Origin: an uncultured Chloroflexota bacterium
GTDB taxonomy: Bacteria > Chloroflexota > Anaerolineae > Promineifilales > Promineifilaceae
NCBI GenBank assembly: GCA_900696625.1
Contig: CAADGU010000444.1
Span: 1 to 43,191, forward strand
Length of the DNA stretch: 43,191 nt
Direction: 5' to 3'
The translations under genes were made by a program, and so were the position numbers. Of this stretch, positions 1 to 6,777 are shown one piece after another (position 1 is the first letter of the stretch; every line of letters begins with the position of its first letter). Below the pieces are notes generated by a model. That model searched no databases. It was not told where the DNA came from and saw nothing but the letters and a program-made list of their open reading frames with translations.

Positions 1-1
1 A

Positions 2-427
2 GATGCGGCGACGGCCGTGCGCGACGCCGACATCATATGCACTGCTACCACTTCCCATACGCCGGTTTTTGACGGCCGTGATCTGAAACCGGGCGCACAC
101 ATCAATGCCATTGGCTCTTACCAGCCTACCGTACAAGAAATTGATGCCGCCACCGTGCAGCGGGCGCTGGTCGTTGTAGACTCGCGCGAAACAACACTGG
201 CCGAAACGGGCGACCTGATCATCCCCATCCAGCAGGGGTTGATCACAGCCGCCCATATTCACGCAGAGTTGGGGGAGATTGTGGCCGGGGTCAAGGACGG
301 CCGTACCCACCCGCAGCAAATCACCCTGTTTAAGTCGGTGGGCACGGCCGTGCAAGATGCCATTGCCGGGCGCATTGCCCTGGCCAACGCCGCCCAAATG
401 GGGCTGGGGACGCTGCTCGACCTTTAA
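2..427 (+). CDS. Ornithine cyclodeaminase / mu-crystallin family protein, C-terminal part (5' truncated)
   Basis: The reading frame is already open at base 2 and runs to TAA at 425-427, so only about 141 C-terminal residues are present. The visible part starts in the Rossmann domain: [18 protein letters not shown] is the strand-loop that contacts NAD(P) in this family, followed by a [10 protein letters not shown] segment and a C-terminal helix with [13 protein letters not shown]. The TLFKSxGxAxQD motif is a hallmark of the ornithine cyclodeaminase/mu-crystallin/alanine dehydrogenase (archaeal type) family. Members use NAD(P) either to cyclise ornithine to proline or to reduce imines or deaminate alanine. 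The substrate-binding N-terminus lies outside the window, so the reaction cannot be assigned. The family call is secure and the substrate is unknown. Two ACGGCCGT palindromes in the first 80 bases show that it shares the composition of most of the window. Confidence 0.88.
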   Translation, partial: DAATAVRDADIICTATTSHTPVFDGRDLKPGAHINAIGSYQPTVQEIDAATVQRALVVVDSRETTLAETGDLIIPIQQGLITAAHIHAELGEIVAGVKDGRTHPQQITLFKSVGTAVQDAIAGRIALANAAQMGLGTLLDL

Positions 428-465
428 CTAACGTCTCATCTTCAACGTAGCAGCGCAACCACAGT

Positions 466-490
466 GTTGCCAAATTTGGCATTGTTTTTC
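466..490 (+). terminator. Weak palindrome with T-rich tail after the ornithine cyclodeaminase-like gene
   Basis: TGCCAAATTTGGCA (468-481) is a perfect 14-bp palindrome followed by TTGTTTTTC, 40 bp after the stop codon. The stem is short and has no proper loop, so it could be a weak terminator or an operator for the promoter just downstream. Confidence 0.3.
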
Positions 491-492
491 TC

Positions 493-520
493 TTGTCATC
501 TGACAAAATTATGCTACATT
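493..520 (+). promoter_or_regulatory. Sigma70-type promoter candidate
   Basis: TTGTCA (493-498), a 16-bp spacer and TACATT (515-520) predict a start near 527. No convincing gene follows before an intrinsic terminator at 719-752, so the promoter would drive a roughly 225-nt non-coding transcript. Confidence 0.4.
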
Positions 521-526
521 AGATTC

Positions 527-752
527 TCAGAGTGGACACCCCTCTATTCGGAAGAGAAAGAACAACTCATCATCTTTACACAGTTCCCACAACCACGTAG
601 TCTGGTTCATTGCTCCTCCCAAAGCAACAACCAGAACCCCTTATATGGTTCCGTGACCATCTCACATAACCTGATCAACGTCTGTTCTCCATTACTTCAT
701 ATTGTCATGTCTATTTAGCCCGCCCGGTTCTTATTAATCGCGGCGGGTTTTT
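527..752 (+). ncRNA. Candidate small RNA of about 225 nt (unknown family)
   Basis: The stretch lies between a promoter-like element and a strong intrinsic terminator. It contains three small consecutive hairpins: AACCA/TGGTT (591-595/603-607), TTGCT/AGCAA (610-614/623-627) and GAACC/GGTTC (634-638/647-651). An 84-codon frame spans 464-718, but it starts upstream of the predicted transcript, has no Shine-Dalgarno, shows no recognisable domain and has a composition unlike the neighbouring proteins. A short real protein cannot be excluded. The call rests on promoter plus terminator, not on a known RNA family. Confidence 0.33.
719..752 (+). terminator. Intrinsic terminator
   Basis: CCCGCC (719-724) pairs with GGCGGG (742-747) and is followed by TTTTTATTTTATT. 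This is a classic factor-independent terminator on the plus strand. Confidence 0.8.
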
Positions 753-759
753 ATTTTAT

Positions 760-1090
760 TCGCTCAAGCTCACACAGGGCAGTGGGCGGTCTCTTGGCCG
801 AGCCACCTGTTTGTAGCCACGCTGAGTCAAGTTAGCGAAAAAGGATGTGACTCACTCGGCAATGTGCTGACATCACCATTGTGATGGTCAGTTGCGCTGC
901 TAGAGTGCTAGATACCCCAGCCAGTGATGGGGGCTATCTTTGAGTTACCCCTGGCAAAAGATCCACAAACAAGGAACCCTTTCTGTGAGTATGCAAGGAG
1001 GTGAATTTGAGTCAAGCATAAACAAATGTATAGGAACTACCCCATGTATCAGTAAAACTTTCTGCCTAAATCCACCAGGAGGAAAAATCA
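760..1090 (+). other. Structured non-coding leader upstream of the LVIVD protein gene
   Basis: No gene is visible here. There are several good hairpins: CTGACATCAC/GTGATGGTCAG with one bulge (867-891) and AGATACCCC/GGGGCTATCT (910-939). GAGTCA/TGACTC near 822-852 is a possible long-range pair. A perfect AAGGAGG (995-1001) precedes only a four-codon frame (TTG 1007 to TAA 1021), so it is either a leader peptide signal or a relic. Promoter-like TTGAGT (1007-1012), 16 bp, TATAGG (1029-1034) would give a short leader to the ATG at 1091. The fold was compared by eye with c-di-GMP, TPP, cobalamin and fluoride riboswitch consensus sequences and matches none. Confidence 0.4.
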
Positions 1091-3238
1091 ATGCAGAAGC
1101 AAGTCAATAACAACAGTACCCATATTCTAGATTCGCGTATTGCGTATCGTAAGCATATCTACCAGTTGACCCTGGCATTTGTCATGACCATCATCATCGC
1201 ACTGGGGATGATTCCATCCCGCACAGCCGTCCAGGCTCATCCAGAAGGGGAGGGGTGTTATGATGCCGAAACAGGTGAACTTCTCGACGAAGAATGTGAA
1301 GATGATCATTCGGGTCACGAACATGAGCATGGAGAAGGGGAAGGCGGCTCCGGCATATTTGCTGACCCGGTCCCTGGTGAACCGGTTGATCTAGCCGTGA
1401 CCACTTTCACATTCTCGGACAATATGACCCCACTGGGTTATTCACGGCGGACCGTGCCCACCAGCGGCGCAGGCAACAATTTCTACAACTCTGACCTGGC
1501 TTTCTGGGGCAATTACGCCTACCACGGTCACTATGACGGGTTCCGCATCATAGACATCTCCGACCCGACCAACCCCACCCAGATACTCAATTACACCGGC
1601 TGTGGGGCAAATTTAGGTCAGGGTGATATTGTTGTGTGGGAGAACCTGCTCATCCGTTCTTGGGATGCAACCGCCGGGTCTGCGACCCGATGTGCCGGTG
1701 AACTCGTTGGGCAAGGTTTCGAGGGACTCAACATCTTCGACATTAGCGATCCAACGGCACCCGTGCTTCTCCGCAATGTGCGCATGGCCTCTAACACCAC
1801 ACCTGCCGGTTGCGGATCGCATACCCTGACACTCGTGCCCGATGTCGCCAGAGGCAATTTATACGTCTACTCCACTCCCTCAAGCGCTTCCTGTCCAGGC
1901 GTGGATATCGTCCGCGTCCCGCTGGCTGATCCGGCAAGCGCGGTATATCTGCGGCGGGAGCCTGCGGGCCGCGCCTGTCACGACACGGGTGTCATCCTCG
2001 GTGATGTGAACCTCGTCGCCTGTGCCGGTGGTAATGGTTTGACCGTGTGGAGCATTGACCCAACCATTGATCCGCCGGCGGCAGGTTCTTTGGAGGACCC
2101 AATCCAACTGTATTCACGTTCGGTCACTGGCGTTACAGTTGGTCACTCCGCTGCCTTTACATTTGATGGCGAAGTGATCGTCTTCGGTCATGAACCGGGT
2201 GGTGGGTCACAGGCACAATGCCAGGCTGGAAGCTCAACTGTCAACAAGTCAATCTATTTCTTCGAGGCACGCACGGGTGTCCAACTGGGCACTTTCCAAC
2301 ATCAACGGCCACAAACGAACCGAGAGAATTGCACCTGGCATAACTACAACATTCTGCCAACCGACCGCGGCTATGTCTTTGTTTCCGGTAATTACCAGTC
2401 CGGCATTTCCGTGGTGGACTTCACAAACCCGGCGGCGGCGACAGAGATCGCTTATGCCGACCCGGAACCGCTTTCCCCTACCAGCCTCGTCCTCGGCGGT
2501 GACTGGTCAACCTACTGGTACAATGGCAATATCTTTGAAGCCGACATCCGGCGGGGTTTGATCGTTTGGGGACTTGAAGATCGCCTGAACAGTGGCACAC
2601 CTGTGCTGACGCGCCTGAACCCCCAGACACAAGAGTTCTCTTTCCCGCTGGATACAACCCCACCCACGACTGAGGTGACCGGTGTCAGCGATGGAGCTAT
2701 CTACACACTGGGCGAAGTCCCGGTTGCCGGCTGCCTCTCCACAGACAGCCAGTCGGGTGTGGCTCAGGAAGCGACACTTACGCTGGTAGGTGGCACGAAT
2801 AACGGCGTTGGCAGCTTCACCGCCACGTGTAGTGGCGCTTACGATTGGGCTAACAATTTCGCATCTGACGCGGTGGCTCACTACCAGGTCCACTACGGTG
2901 GGCTAAGCGGCTTTACGGCCCCCATCAACCCTGACAACTCCAGTGTATTCCGTCGTGGACAGGCCGTGCCCGGCAAGTTCAGCCTTGCTGGCGCGATGGT
3001 AAGCTATGACTTTAGCGCCTGGACAATCCAGAAAGTCAGCGTGGTTTGTGCTACCCTTGCCGAAGGTGAGGCTAGTGTGGTGGGGTCGCTGGCACCGTTT
3101 CGCTACGATGCAACCGAAGATCAGTATATCTTCAATGCCGACTTCCGCAATCAGGCTGCTGGATCGTGCTGGAAACTGCGCGCAACGTTGGATAGTGGTC
3201 AGATATTCGACTCGGCCGTTTTCCAACTCATCCGGTAA
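1091..3238 (+). CDS. Secreted LVIVD-repeat beta-propeller protein with C-terminal PxKF domain
   Basis: This 715-residue exported protein has ATG preceded by AGGAGG (1077-1082) at 8 bp. Residues 1-49 form a long signal sequence: a charged N-terminus, a hydrophobic core LTLAFVMTIIIALGM, then cleavage near AVQA/HPEG. A short His/Glu-rich stretch follows (HSGHEHEHGEGEGG, about residues 73-86) that could bind metal. The body carries LVIVD-type repeats, for example GFRIIDISDPTNPTQI (about 150), GLNIFDISDPTAPVLL and GISVVDFTNP, predicting a beta-propeller. The end has a PxKF-type domain (FRRGQAVPGKFSL, about residue 620). LVIVD proteins are surface or secreted scaffolds of unclear function and no catalytic site is visible. 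The gene contains no ACGGCCGT palindrome although neighbouring genes average several per 2 kb, which is a hint of later acquisition. It stands alone, flanked by a non-coding leader and a bidirectional terminator. Confidence 0.82.
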   Translation: MQKQVNNNSTHILDSRIAYRKHIYQLTLAFVMTIIIALGMIPSRTAVQAHPEGEGCYDAETGELLDEECEDDHSGHEHEHGEGEGGSGIFADPVPGEPVDLAVTTFTFSDNMTPLGYSRRTVPTSGAGNNFYNSDLAFWGNYAYHGHYDGFRIIDISDPTNPTQILNYTGCGANLGQGDIVVWENLLIRSWDATAGSATRCAGELVGQGFEGLNIFDISDPTAPVLLRNVRMASNTTPAGCGSHTLTLVPDVARGNLYVYSTPSSASCPGVDIVRVPLADPASAVYLRREPAGRACHDTGVILGDVNLVACAGGNGLTVWSIDPTIDPPAAGSLEDPIQLYSRSVTGVTVGHSAAFTFDGEVIVFGHEPGGGSQAQCQAGSSTVNKSIYFFEARTGVQLGTFQHQRPQTNRENCTWHNYNILPTDRGYVFVSGNYQSGISVVDFTNPAAATEIAYADPEPLSPTSLVLGGDWSTYWYNGNIFEADIRRGLIVWGLEDRLNSGTPVLTRLNPQTQEFSFPLDTTPPTTEVTGVSDGAIYTLGEVPVAGCLSTDSQSGVAQEATLTLVGGTNNGVGSFTATCSGAYDWANNFASDAVAHYQVHYGGLSGFTAPINPDNSSVFRRGQAVPGKFSLAGAMVSYDFSAWTIQKVSVVCATLAEGEASVVGSLAPFRYDATEDQYIFNADFRNQAAGSCWKLRATLDSGQIFDSAVFQLIR

Positions 3239-3288
3239 CGATCATCCGGTAACGGCAATTGTTTTAGCTAAACATCGTTGAAAATGAG

Positions 3289-3318
3289 ATGGTGGGTGAA
3301 CGGCCGTTCACCCACCAT
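3289..3318. terminator. 30-bp perfect palindrome, bidirectional terminator between convergent genes
   Basis: ATGGTGGGTGAACGG at 3289-3303 is followed by its exact reverse complement to 3318, with ACGGCCGT at the centre. It lies between the stop of the LVIVD gene (3238) and the minus-strand glycosyltransferase, whose last codons and stop fall inside the right arm. Confidence 0.7.
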
Positions 3319-4579
3319 GCTTATTTGTGCCCCATTGAGCCACCTTTTCCACAAACTGCACGGCCGTGCCTATCCCATCCTCCGCGCGTAATTTTTGGCC
3401 GAGGGTGGCGGCCTTTTGCTGAATGGCCAGGTCACGCACCAGGGCGGTGAGCGCCGCTGCTAGATTATCGGCCGTCAGCTTCTTTTGCGGGATCGGTTGG
3501 GGGCCAGCACCTGACCGGTATACTCTTTCACCCCAAAACGGTTGGTCGGCCAGGAAAGGGCAGATGAGAGTCGGTTTGCCTGCCCGCAGACCAGCAGCGG
3601 TGGTGCCTGCGCCGCCGTGATGCACCACGGCGGCCATTTGTGGGAAGAGCCAGTCGTGTGGCGCTTCTTTTAACTGGAAGATAGTCTCCGGCAAATCTCC
3701 TGGTTGTAGACCACCCCAGCCTGTTGCCAATATGCCGCGCTGCCCGGCCTTTTGCAAAGCAGCCACGGCGATGGCTGCCAGTTTGTCGGGGTGTTTCCCG
3801 GCCATACTGCCAAAGCCGATGTATACAGGTGGTGGGCCTGCCTGCAAAAAGGCGGTTAAATCGGCCGGTGGCTGCCAATCGTCCGGCTGCTCCAGGAACC
3901 AGTAACCGCCGGCCTGCACCACCTCCGGCCAATCGGCGGGGCGGGGAATGAGATGGTGGCTGATGCCGTAGAGGGTGGGGGTGGTACGGCCGTCTGGCAG
4001 CCGCGTCTCGTTCAAAAAGCGCCCCCGTTTGGCCAGTCCCAACTCCTGCCGGAATGCGCCAATCACGTCAGCATAGGGCGCGGAAATCATGGGCACCATC
4101 TGGTACGTTAGCCGGTTAAACCAGCCGCCCAATGTAAAATTGGTGATGGGCAAGGGGAAGGCGCGGGTGGGGGTATACATGGGCAAAGCCATGGTCAGGA
4201 TGATCGGTTTGCCCAGTTTTTCGCCGATGTGGTAGCCGCTGAGCGTTTTGGGGTGGTAGATGATTACATCGGGCAAGGCGGTCTGGGCGGCGGCCCAGGC
4301 GTCCCGCACCATGCGGGCGATCATCGGTTTGACCAGGTTTATGGCTTTGAAAGCTGAGCCGCCGCCTTCGATCATTGCCTTGCCTTCAGGCGTTTCCGTC
4401 AGGCGGATCATCTCGTCGTCCATGGGCAGGAAGGGGAGCTGATGCGCTTCGACCATTTCCTGGAAGAGCGGCCCGGTGCAAAGGGTCACGCTGTGCCCGG
4501 CTGTTTGTAGCCCTTTGCCCAGCGCCACATACGGCTGTACATCGCCGCGAGAGCCAATGGTTAAAATGAGGATTTTCAT
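3308..4579 (-). CDS. GT1-family glycosyltransferase (UDP-glucuronosyl/sterol glucosyltransferase-like)
   Basis: The product is 423 residues from the ATG at 4579, chosen because MKILILTIGSRGDVQPYVAL is the conserved GT1 N-terminus and an AAAGGA site precedes it. The open frame extends upstream but would overlap the TetR gene. The N-terminal Rossmann domain has the GSRGDVQP loop and the C-terminal domain has YIGFGSMAG and HHGGAGTTAAGLRAGKPTL followed by FLADQPFWGERV, the sugar-nucleotide-binding PSPG-like motif of the sterol/macrolide/rhamnosyl glycosyltransferase group. It probably transfers a sugar from a nucleotide donor to a lipid or small hydrophobic acceptor at the inner face of the membrane. 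It lies 25 bp downstream of a TetR regulator in one operon, so induction by its own acceptor or a toxic ligand is plausible. The acceptor is not predictable. Confidence 0.88.
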   Translation of the reverse strand: MKILILTIGSRGDVQPYVALGKGLQTAGHSVTLCTGPLFQEMVEAHQLPFLPMDDEMIRLTETPEGKAMIEGGGSAFKAINLVKPMIARMVRDAWAAAQTALPDVIIYHPKTLSGYHIGEKLGKPIILTMALPMYTPTRAFPLPITNFTLGGWFNRLTYQMVPMISAPYADVIGAFRQELGLAKRGRFLNETRLPDGRTTPTLYGISHHLIPRPADWPEVVQAGGYWFLEQPDDWQPPADLTAFLQAGPPPVYIGFGSMAGKHPDKLAAIAVAALQKAGQRGILATGWGGLQPGDLPETIFQLKEAPHDWLFPQMAAVVHHGGAGTTAAGLRAGKPTLICPFLADQPFWGERVYRSGAGPQPIPQKKLTADNLAAALTALVRDLAIQQKAATLGQKLRAEDGIGTAVQFVEKVAQWGTNKHGG

Positions 4580-4604
4580 GGTTTTCCTTTCCAGAGAGAA
4601 GGGA

Positions 4605-5249
4605 TTATCGTGTGCCCATCCCAAATTGTAAGATGTGAATGGTCTGATTGAAGAGATCGGCGGCGGGCGAGTCAAAGAAGGAACGGCCGTCTGCCAACCG
4701 ATCAGCCGCATTCTCTTCCACCCGGCTTAGCAGGTAGCCGCCCAACTCGGTAATGATGGTATGGAAGATAAACGCCGCCAACTCTTCGTCTATTTGGGCG
4801 TCAATGCTGCCCTGTGTTTTGCCCTGCGCTACCAGTTGCGCAAAAAATGTGTAGGCGCTGGCTCTGGCCTGCTGCATCAATTCGGACGGCACATCGCCGC
4901 TCTTCACCGCCCGGTAGCCAATCTGGCTGAGTTGTGGGTGTGCCAGTTCAAACTGGACGCCTGTCTGGGCCAGCCAGGCTAGATAAGCAAAAATATCCAT
5001 ATCTGCTTCGGGCGGTGGCGTTGCCAGGAATTGAGCCTTTTGCTGCGCGCCTAGCTCTAGCAGGTAGCGGTAGAGTTCGGCTTTGTCGGCAAAGTATTGG
5101 TAAAAGCTGCCTTTGGCGATGCCGGCCTGGGCCACAATCCGTGAAATGGAGGCGTTTGCGTAATCATGGCTGGCGAATTCTGCCAGGGCTATTTCCAGAA
5201 AGTGCTGCCGTTTTTCTTCGGGCAGGTTGAAAAAGGTTTCTTTAGGCAT
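4605..5249 (-). CDS. TetR/AcrR family transcriptional regulator
   Basis: The protein has 214 residues. The N-terminal helix-turn-helix region (about residues 10-57) reads FLEIALAEFASHDYANASIS, then RIVAQAGIAKGSFYQYFADK, the standard TetR DNA-binding signature. The remaining roughly 150 residues form the variable ligand-binding domain. It is the first gene of a two-gene operon with the GT1 glycosyltransferase, and a near-perfect 34-bp palindrome sits 17-51 bp upstream of its start, so autoregulation is likely. By family knowledge it acts as a dimeric repressor released by a small molecule. The ligand is unknown. Confidence 0.9.
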   Translation of the reverse strand: MPKETFFNLPEEKRQHFLEIALAEFASHDYANASISRIVAQAGIAKGSFYQYFADKAELYRYLLELGAQQKAQFLATPPPEADMDIFAYLAWLAQTGVQFELAHPQLSQIGYRAVKSGDVPSELMQQARASAYTFFAQLVAQGKTQGSIDAQIDEELAAFIFHTIITELGGYLLSRVEENAADRLADGRSFFDSPAADLFNQTIHILQFGMGTR

Positions 5250-5266
5250 TTTTGTTCCCGTAATAA

Positions 5267-5300
5267 TGTGACCGGCCAGTCATATGACCGACCGGTCACA
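5267..5300. promoter_or_regulatory. Double TetR operator
   Basis: A 34-bp inverted repeat with two mismatched pairs contains two 14-bp sites, TGACCGGCCAGTCA (5269-5282) and TGACCGACCGGTCA (5285-5298), with centres 16 bp apart. This suits two TetR dimers binding side by side on the promoter of the TetR-glycosyltransferase operon. Confidence 0.75.
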
Positions 5301-5361
5301 TTCTACATGATCAGAAATTAGTTTGTCAAGGGTGTAACATTACTGGTTCAATTTTGCCTAC

Positions 5362-5389
5362 TTGCACGGCCGTTAAAATGCGGTATCAT
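5362..5389 (+). promoter_or_regulatory. Promoter of the orphan RNA
   Basis: TTGCAC (5362-5367), a 16-bp spacer and TATCAT (5384-5389) predict transcription from about 5396. An ACGGCCGT palindrome overlaps the end of the -35 box and the spacer. Confidence 0.5.
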
Positions 5390-5395
5390 AGATGT

Positions 5396-5578
5396 ATTCT
5401 TATCCAATCAACAACACAAGGAAAATATGCGATGGGAAACCATCGTCACCTCCCCTAAAACTGGCACAAAAGAAACGCGACTGGAACAACTGGTTGGATA
5501 AGAAGAGGGTAGCGACACCCCCTCCTTGTGTTGGTCAAAGCCCGGAACGGCCGTCTTCACAGACGGTCGTTTTTTTTG
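5396..5578 (+). ncRNA. Candidate orphan structured RNA, about 180 nt, unknown family
   Basis: The region runs from a promoter to a strong intrinsic terminator. A perfect 10-bp closing helix, CAACACAAGG (5412-5421) with CCTTGTGTTG (5524-5533), encloses about 100 nt. Inside are a hairpin with a GNRA tetraloop, CGATGG-GAAA-CCATCG (5430-5445), and a second hairpin around GAGGGT-AGCGAC-ACCCCCTC just before the closing strand. The 93-codon frame over the same bases (5392-5673) has no Shine-Dalgarno, runs through the terminator stem and its T-run and resembles no family, so it is considered a shadow. The next gene has its own promoter at 5627-5655, so this is probably a free-standing RNA and not a leader, although a long-leader riboswitch cannot be ruled out. 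It does not match the 6S, SRP, tmRNA, RNase P or common riboswitch consensus by eye. Confidence 0.55.
5547..5577 (+). terminator. Intrinsic terminator of the orphan RNA
   Basis: ACGGCCGTCT (5547-5556), loop TCAC and AGACGGTCGT (5561-5570) form a 10-bp stem with one G-U pair, followed by eight consecutive T. The left arm contains the ACGGCCGT palindrome. Confidence 0.85.
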
Positions 5579-5626
5579 TGCCGAGATTAGGGGCTGATGC
5601 CTGCGTACCAGAGCGCCTGTACTCGT

Positions 5627-5680
5627 TTGTTACCCGCTGCGAAGAGTGTTATGATTTGTTGATATTTACCTGATCAGGTA
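5627..5680 (+). promoter_or_regulatory. Promoter plus 14-bp palindromic operator for the LysM/SH3 gene
   Basis: TTGTTA (5627-5632), 17 bp and TATGAT (5650-5655) predict a start near 5662. TACCTGATCAGGTA (5667-5680), a perfect palindrome, lies just downstream of that start and covers the weak Shine-Dalgarno before the ATG at 5689. That is the position expected of a repressor site. Confidence 0.5.
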
Positions 5681-5688
5681 CGTGAGCC

Positions 5689-6777
5689 ATGATGATCGTA
5701 GACCAACTGGTAGTACAGCACCAAACACTGCGCAATAAAGCCGCTGAAGCGCCGGAGGCGGTAGGCATGAATGAAGTCATGGCGCTGATGGATCAGGTGC
5801 GGGCAGCCAGCGCCCACGTAGAAAACCCCCACCAACGTGAACAACTGCAAGCCATTTTGTTCCACTGGAACGGCTATGTACACAGCCAGACCGGCGCTTA
5901 CCCCGGCATCCAATTGGCCGCTTTTTCACCACCGGCTGCTGCTCCCAGCCCGGAACGCACGGCGCGCGTCACCACCGCCGCTCCCCCTGAGCTAACCCTG
6001 CCGCGTGTGCATTGGTTGGTTTGGGTGGCGGCGGCGGTGCTGTTTGTGGGTGGGGCCATCATCGTGATCTGGCCGCTTTTATTTGGCAATGAGGGGGCCG
6101 TGGTGGCGGCGCCCACCTTGCAAGCGGAGGCGGTCTACACGGCCGTTGCCGCCACCCAAACGACCATTGCTTATGAAGCTACCGTCACCCGCGCCGTTAT
6201 TGAACAAACGGCCAATGCTGCGGCGCTGTTGTTTGCCACCGCCACCAGCAGCGAAACGGCCGTTAGCGAGACGCCGCCCACCGGCCCGGTCGTGTATACC
6301 GTTCAGGCCGGGGACACGCTGTTTACCATTGCCCGGCGTTATGGGCTGACGTTGGACGAAATTATGATCCTGAACGGTCTGACGACAGATGCTCTGGCAG
6401 TCGGCCAGACATTGACGTTGCCTCATCCACCACTGACGCCAGAGGGGGACACGGCCGTGAATAACACGGCCGTAAATAACACGGCCGTCACTGCACCACC
6501 ACCCCCCGCCGCCACACTCGCCCCCGGCCAACAACTGGCGGAGATGGTTATTCGCGCACCCTCGGCCAGCCTGTACAGCGGCCCCGGCGCCCAATTTAGC
6601 ATCATCATGCCGCTGGCGCGGGGCACCTTTGCCTATGCTGTTGGCCGCAGCCAGGCCGGGGACTGGTATTTGCTGCAATTGGAAGATGGTGTCACTCGTG
6701 GCTGGTTGCCCGCTACCGATGTGGCCTTGCTTTACCCGGCTGTGCCCGACATCATCCCCGTCATTGTGGTGCCATGA
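5689..6777 (+). CDS. Membrane-anchored LysM and SH3-like domain protein
   Basis: The protein has 362 residues. Residues 1-107 are cytoplasmic, with a helical N-terminus and a Pro/Ala-rich linker. One membrane segment follows (VHWLVWVAAAVLFVGGAIIV, about 108-134). The outer part has an Ala/Thr-rich stalk, a LysM domain (VVYTVQAGDTLFTIARRYGL to TLTLP, about 203-246) expected to bind peptidoglycan N-acetylglucosamine, a linker with a triple TAVNN repeat, and a C-terminal bacterial SH3 domain (ASLYSGPGAQFSIIMPLARG, then GDWYLLQLEDGVTRGWLPA). No catalytic domain is present, so it probably acts as a cell-wall receptor or anchor. The ATG at 5689 is followed directly by a second in-frame ATG and either may be used. 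Its stop overlaps the start of the next gene (ATGA at 6774-6777), implying translational coupling. Confidence 0.85.
   Translation: MMIVDQLVVQHQTLRNKAAEAPEAVGMNEVMALMDQVRAASAHVENPHQREQLQAILFHWNGYVHSQTGAYPGIQLAAFSPPAAAPSPERTARVTTAAPPELTLPRVHWLVWVAAAVLFVGGAIIVIWPLLFGNEGAVVAAPTLQAEAVYTAVAATQTTIAYEATVTRAVIEQTANAAALLFATATSSETAVSETPPTGPVVYTVQAGDTLFTIARRYGLTLDEIMILNGLTTDALAVGQTLTLPHPPLTPEGDTAVNNTAVNNTAVTAPPPPAATLAPGQQLAEMVIRAPSASLYSGPGAQFSIIMPLARGTFAYAVGRSQAGDWYLLQLEDGVTRGWLPATDVALLYPAVPDIIPVIVVP
6451..6488 (+). repeat. Tandem 15-bp repeat carrying three ACGGCCGT palindromes
   Basis: ACGGCCGT occurs at 6451, 6466 and 6481, separated by GAATAAC and AAATAAC, giving an exact 15-bp period. In frame it encodes TAVNNTAVNNTAV in the linker of the LysM/SH3 protein. 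Confidence 0.9.

Noticed and set aside
464-718. 84-codon frame in the first long intergenic stretch
   Set aside because: No Shine-Dalgarno, no domain, starts upstream of the predicted transcript; kept only as a possible small RNA region.
760-1010. A c-di-GMP, cobalamin, TPP or fluoride riboswitch
   Set aside because: Only short stretches such as CACAGGGC resemble a consensus; the conserved cores of these classes are missing.
5396-5578. 6S, SRP, RNase P RNA or tmRNA
   Set aside because: Length and stems do not fit: no long rod with a central bubble, no SRP GGAA loop motif, no RNase P GAGGAAAGUCC core, no tRNA-like ends.
5392-5673. 93-codon frame over the structured RNA
   Set aside because: It runs through an intrinsic terminator and its T-run, and no ribosome site precedes it.
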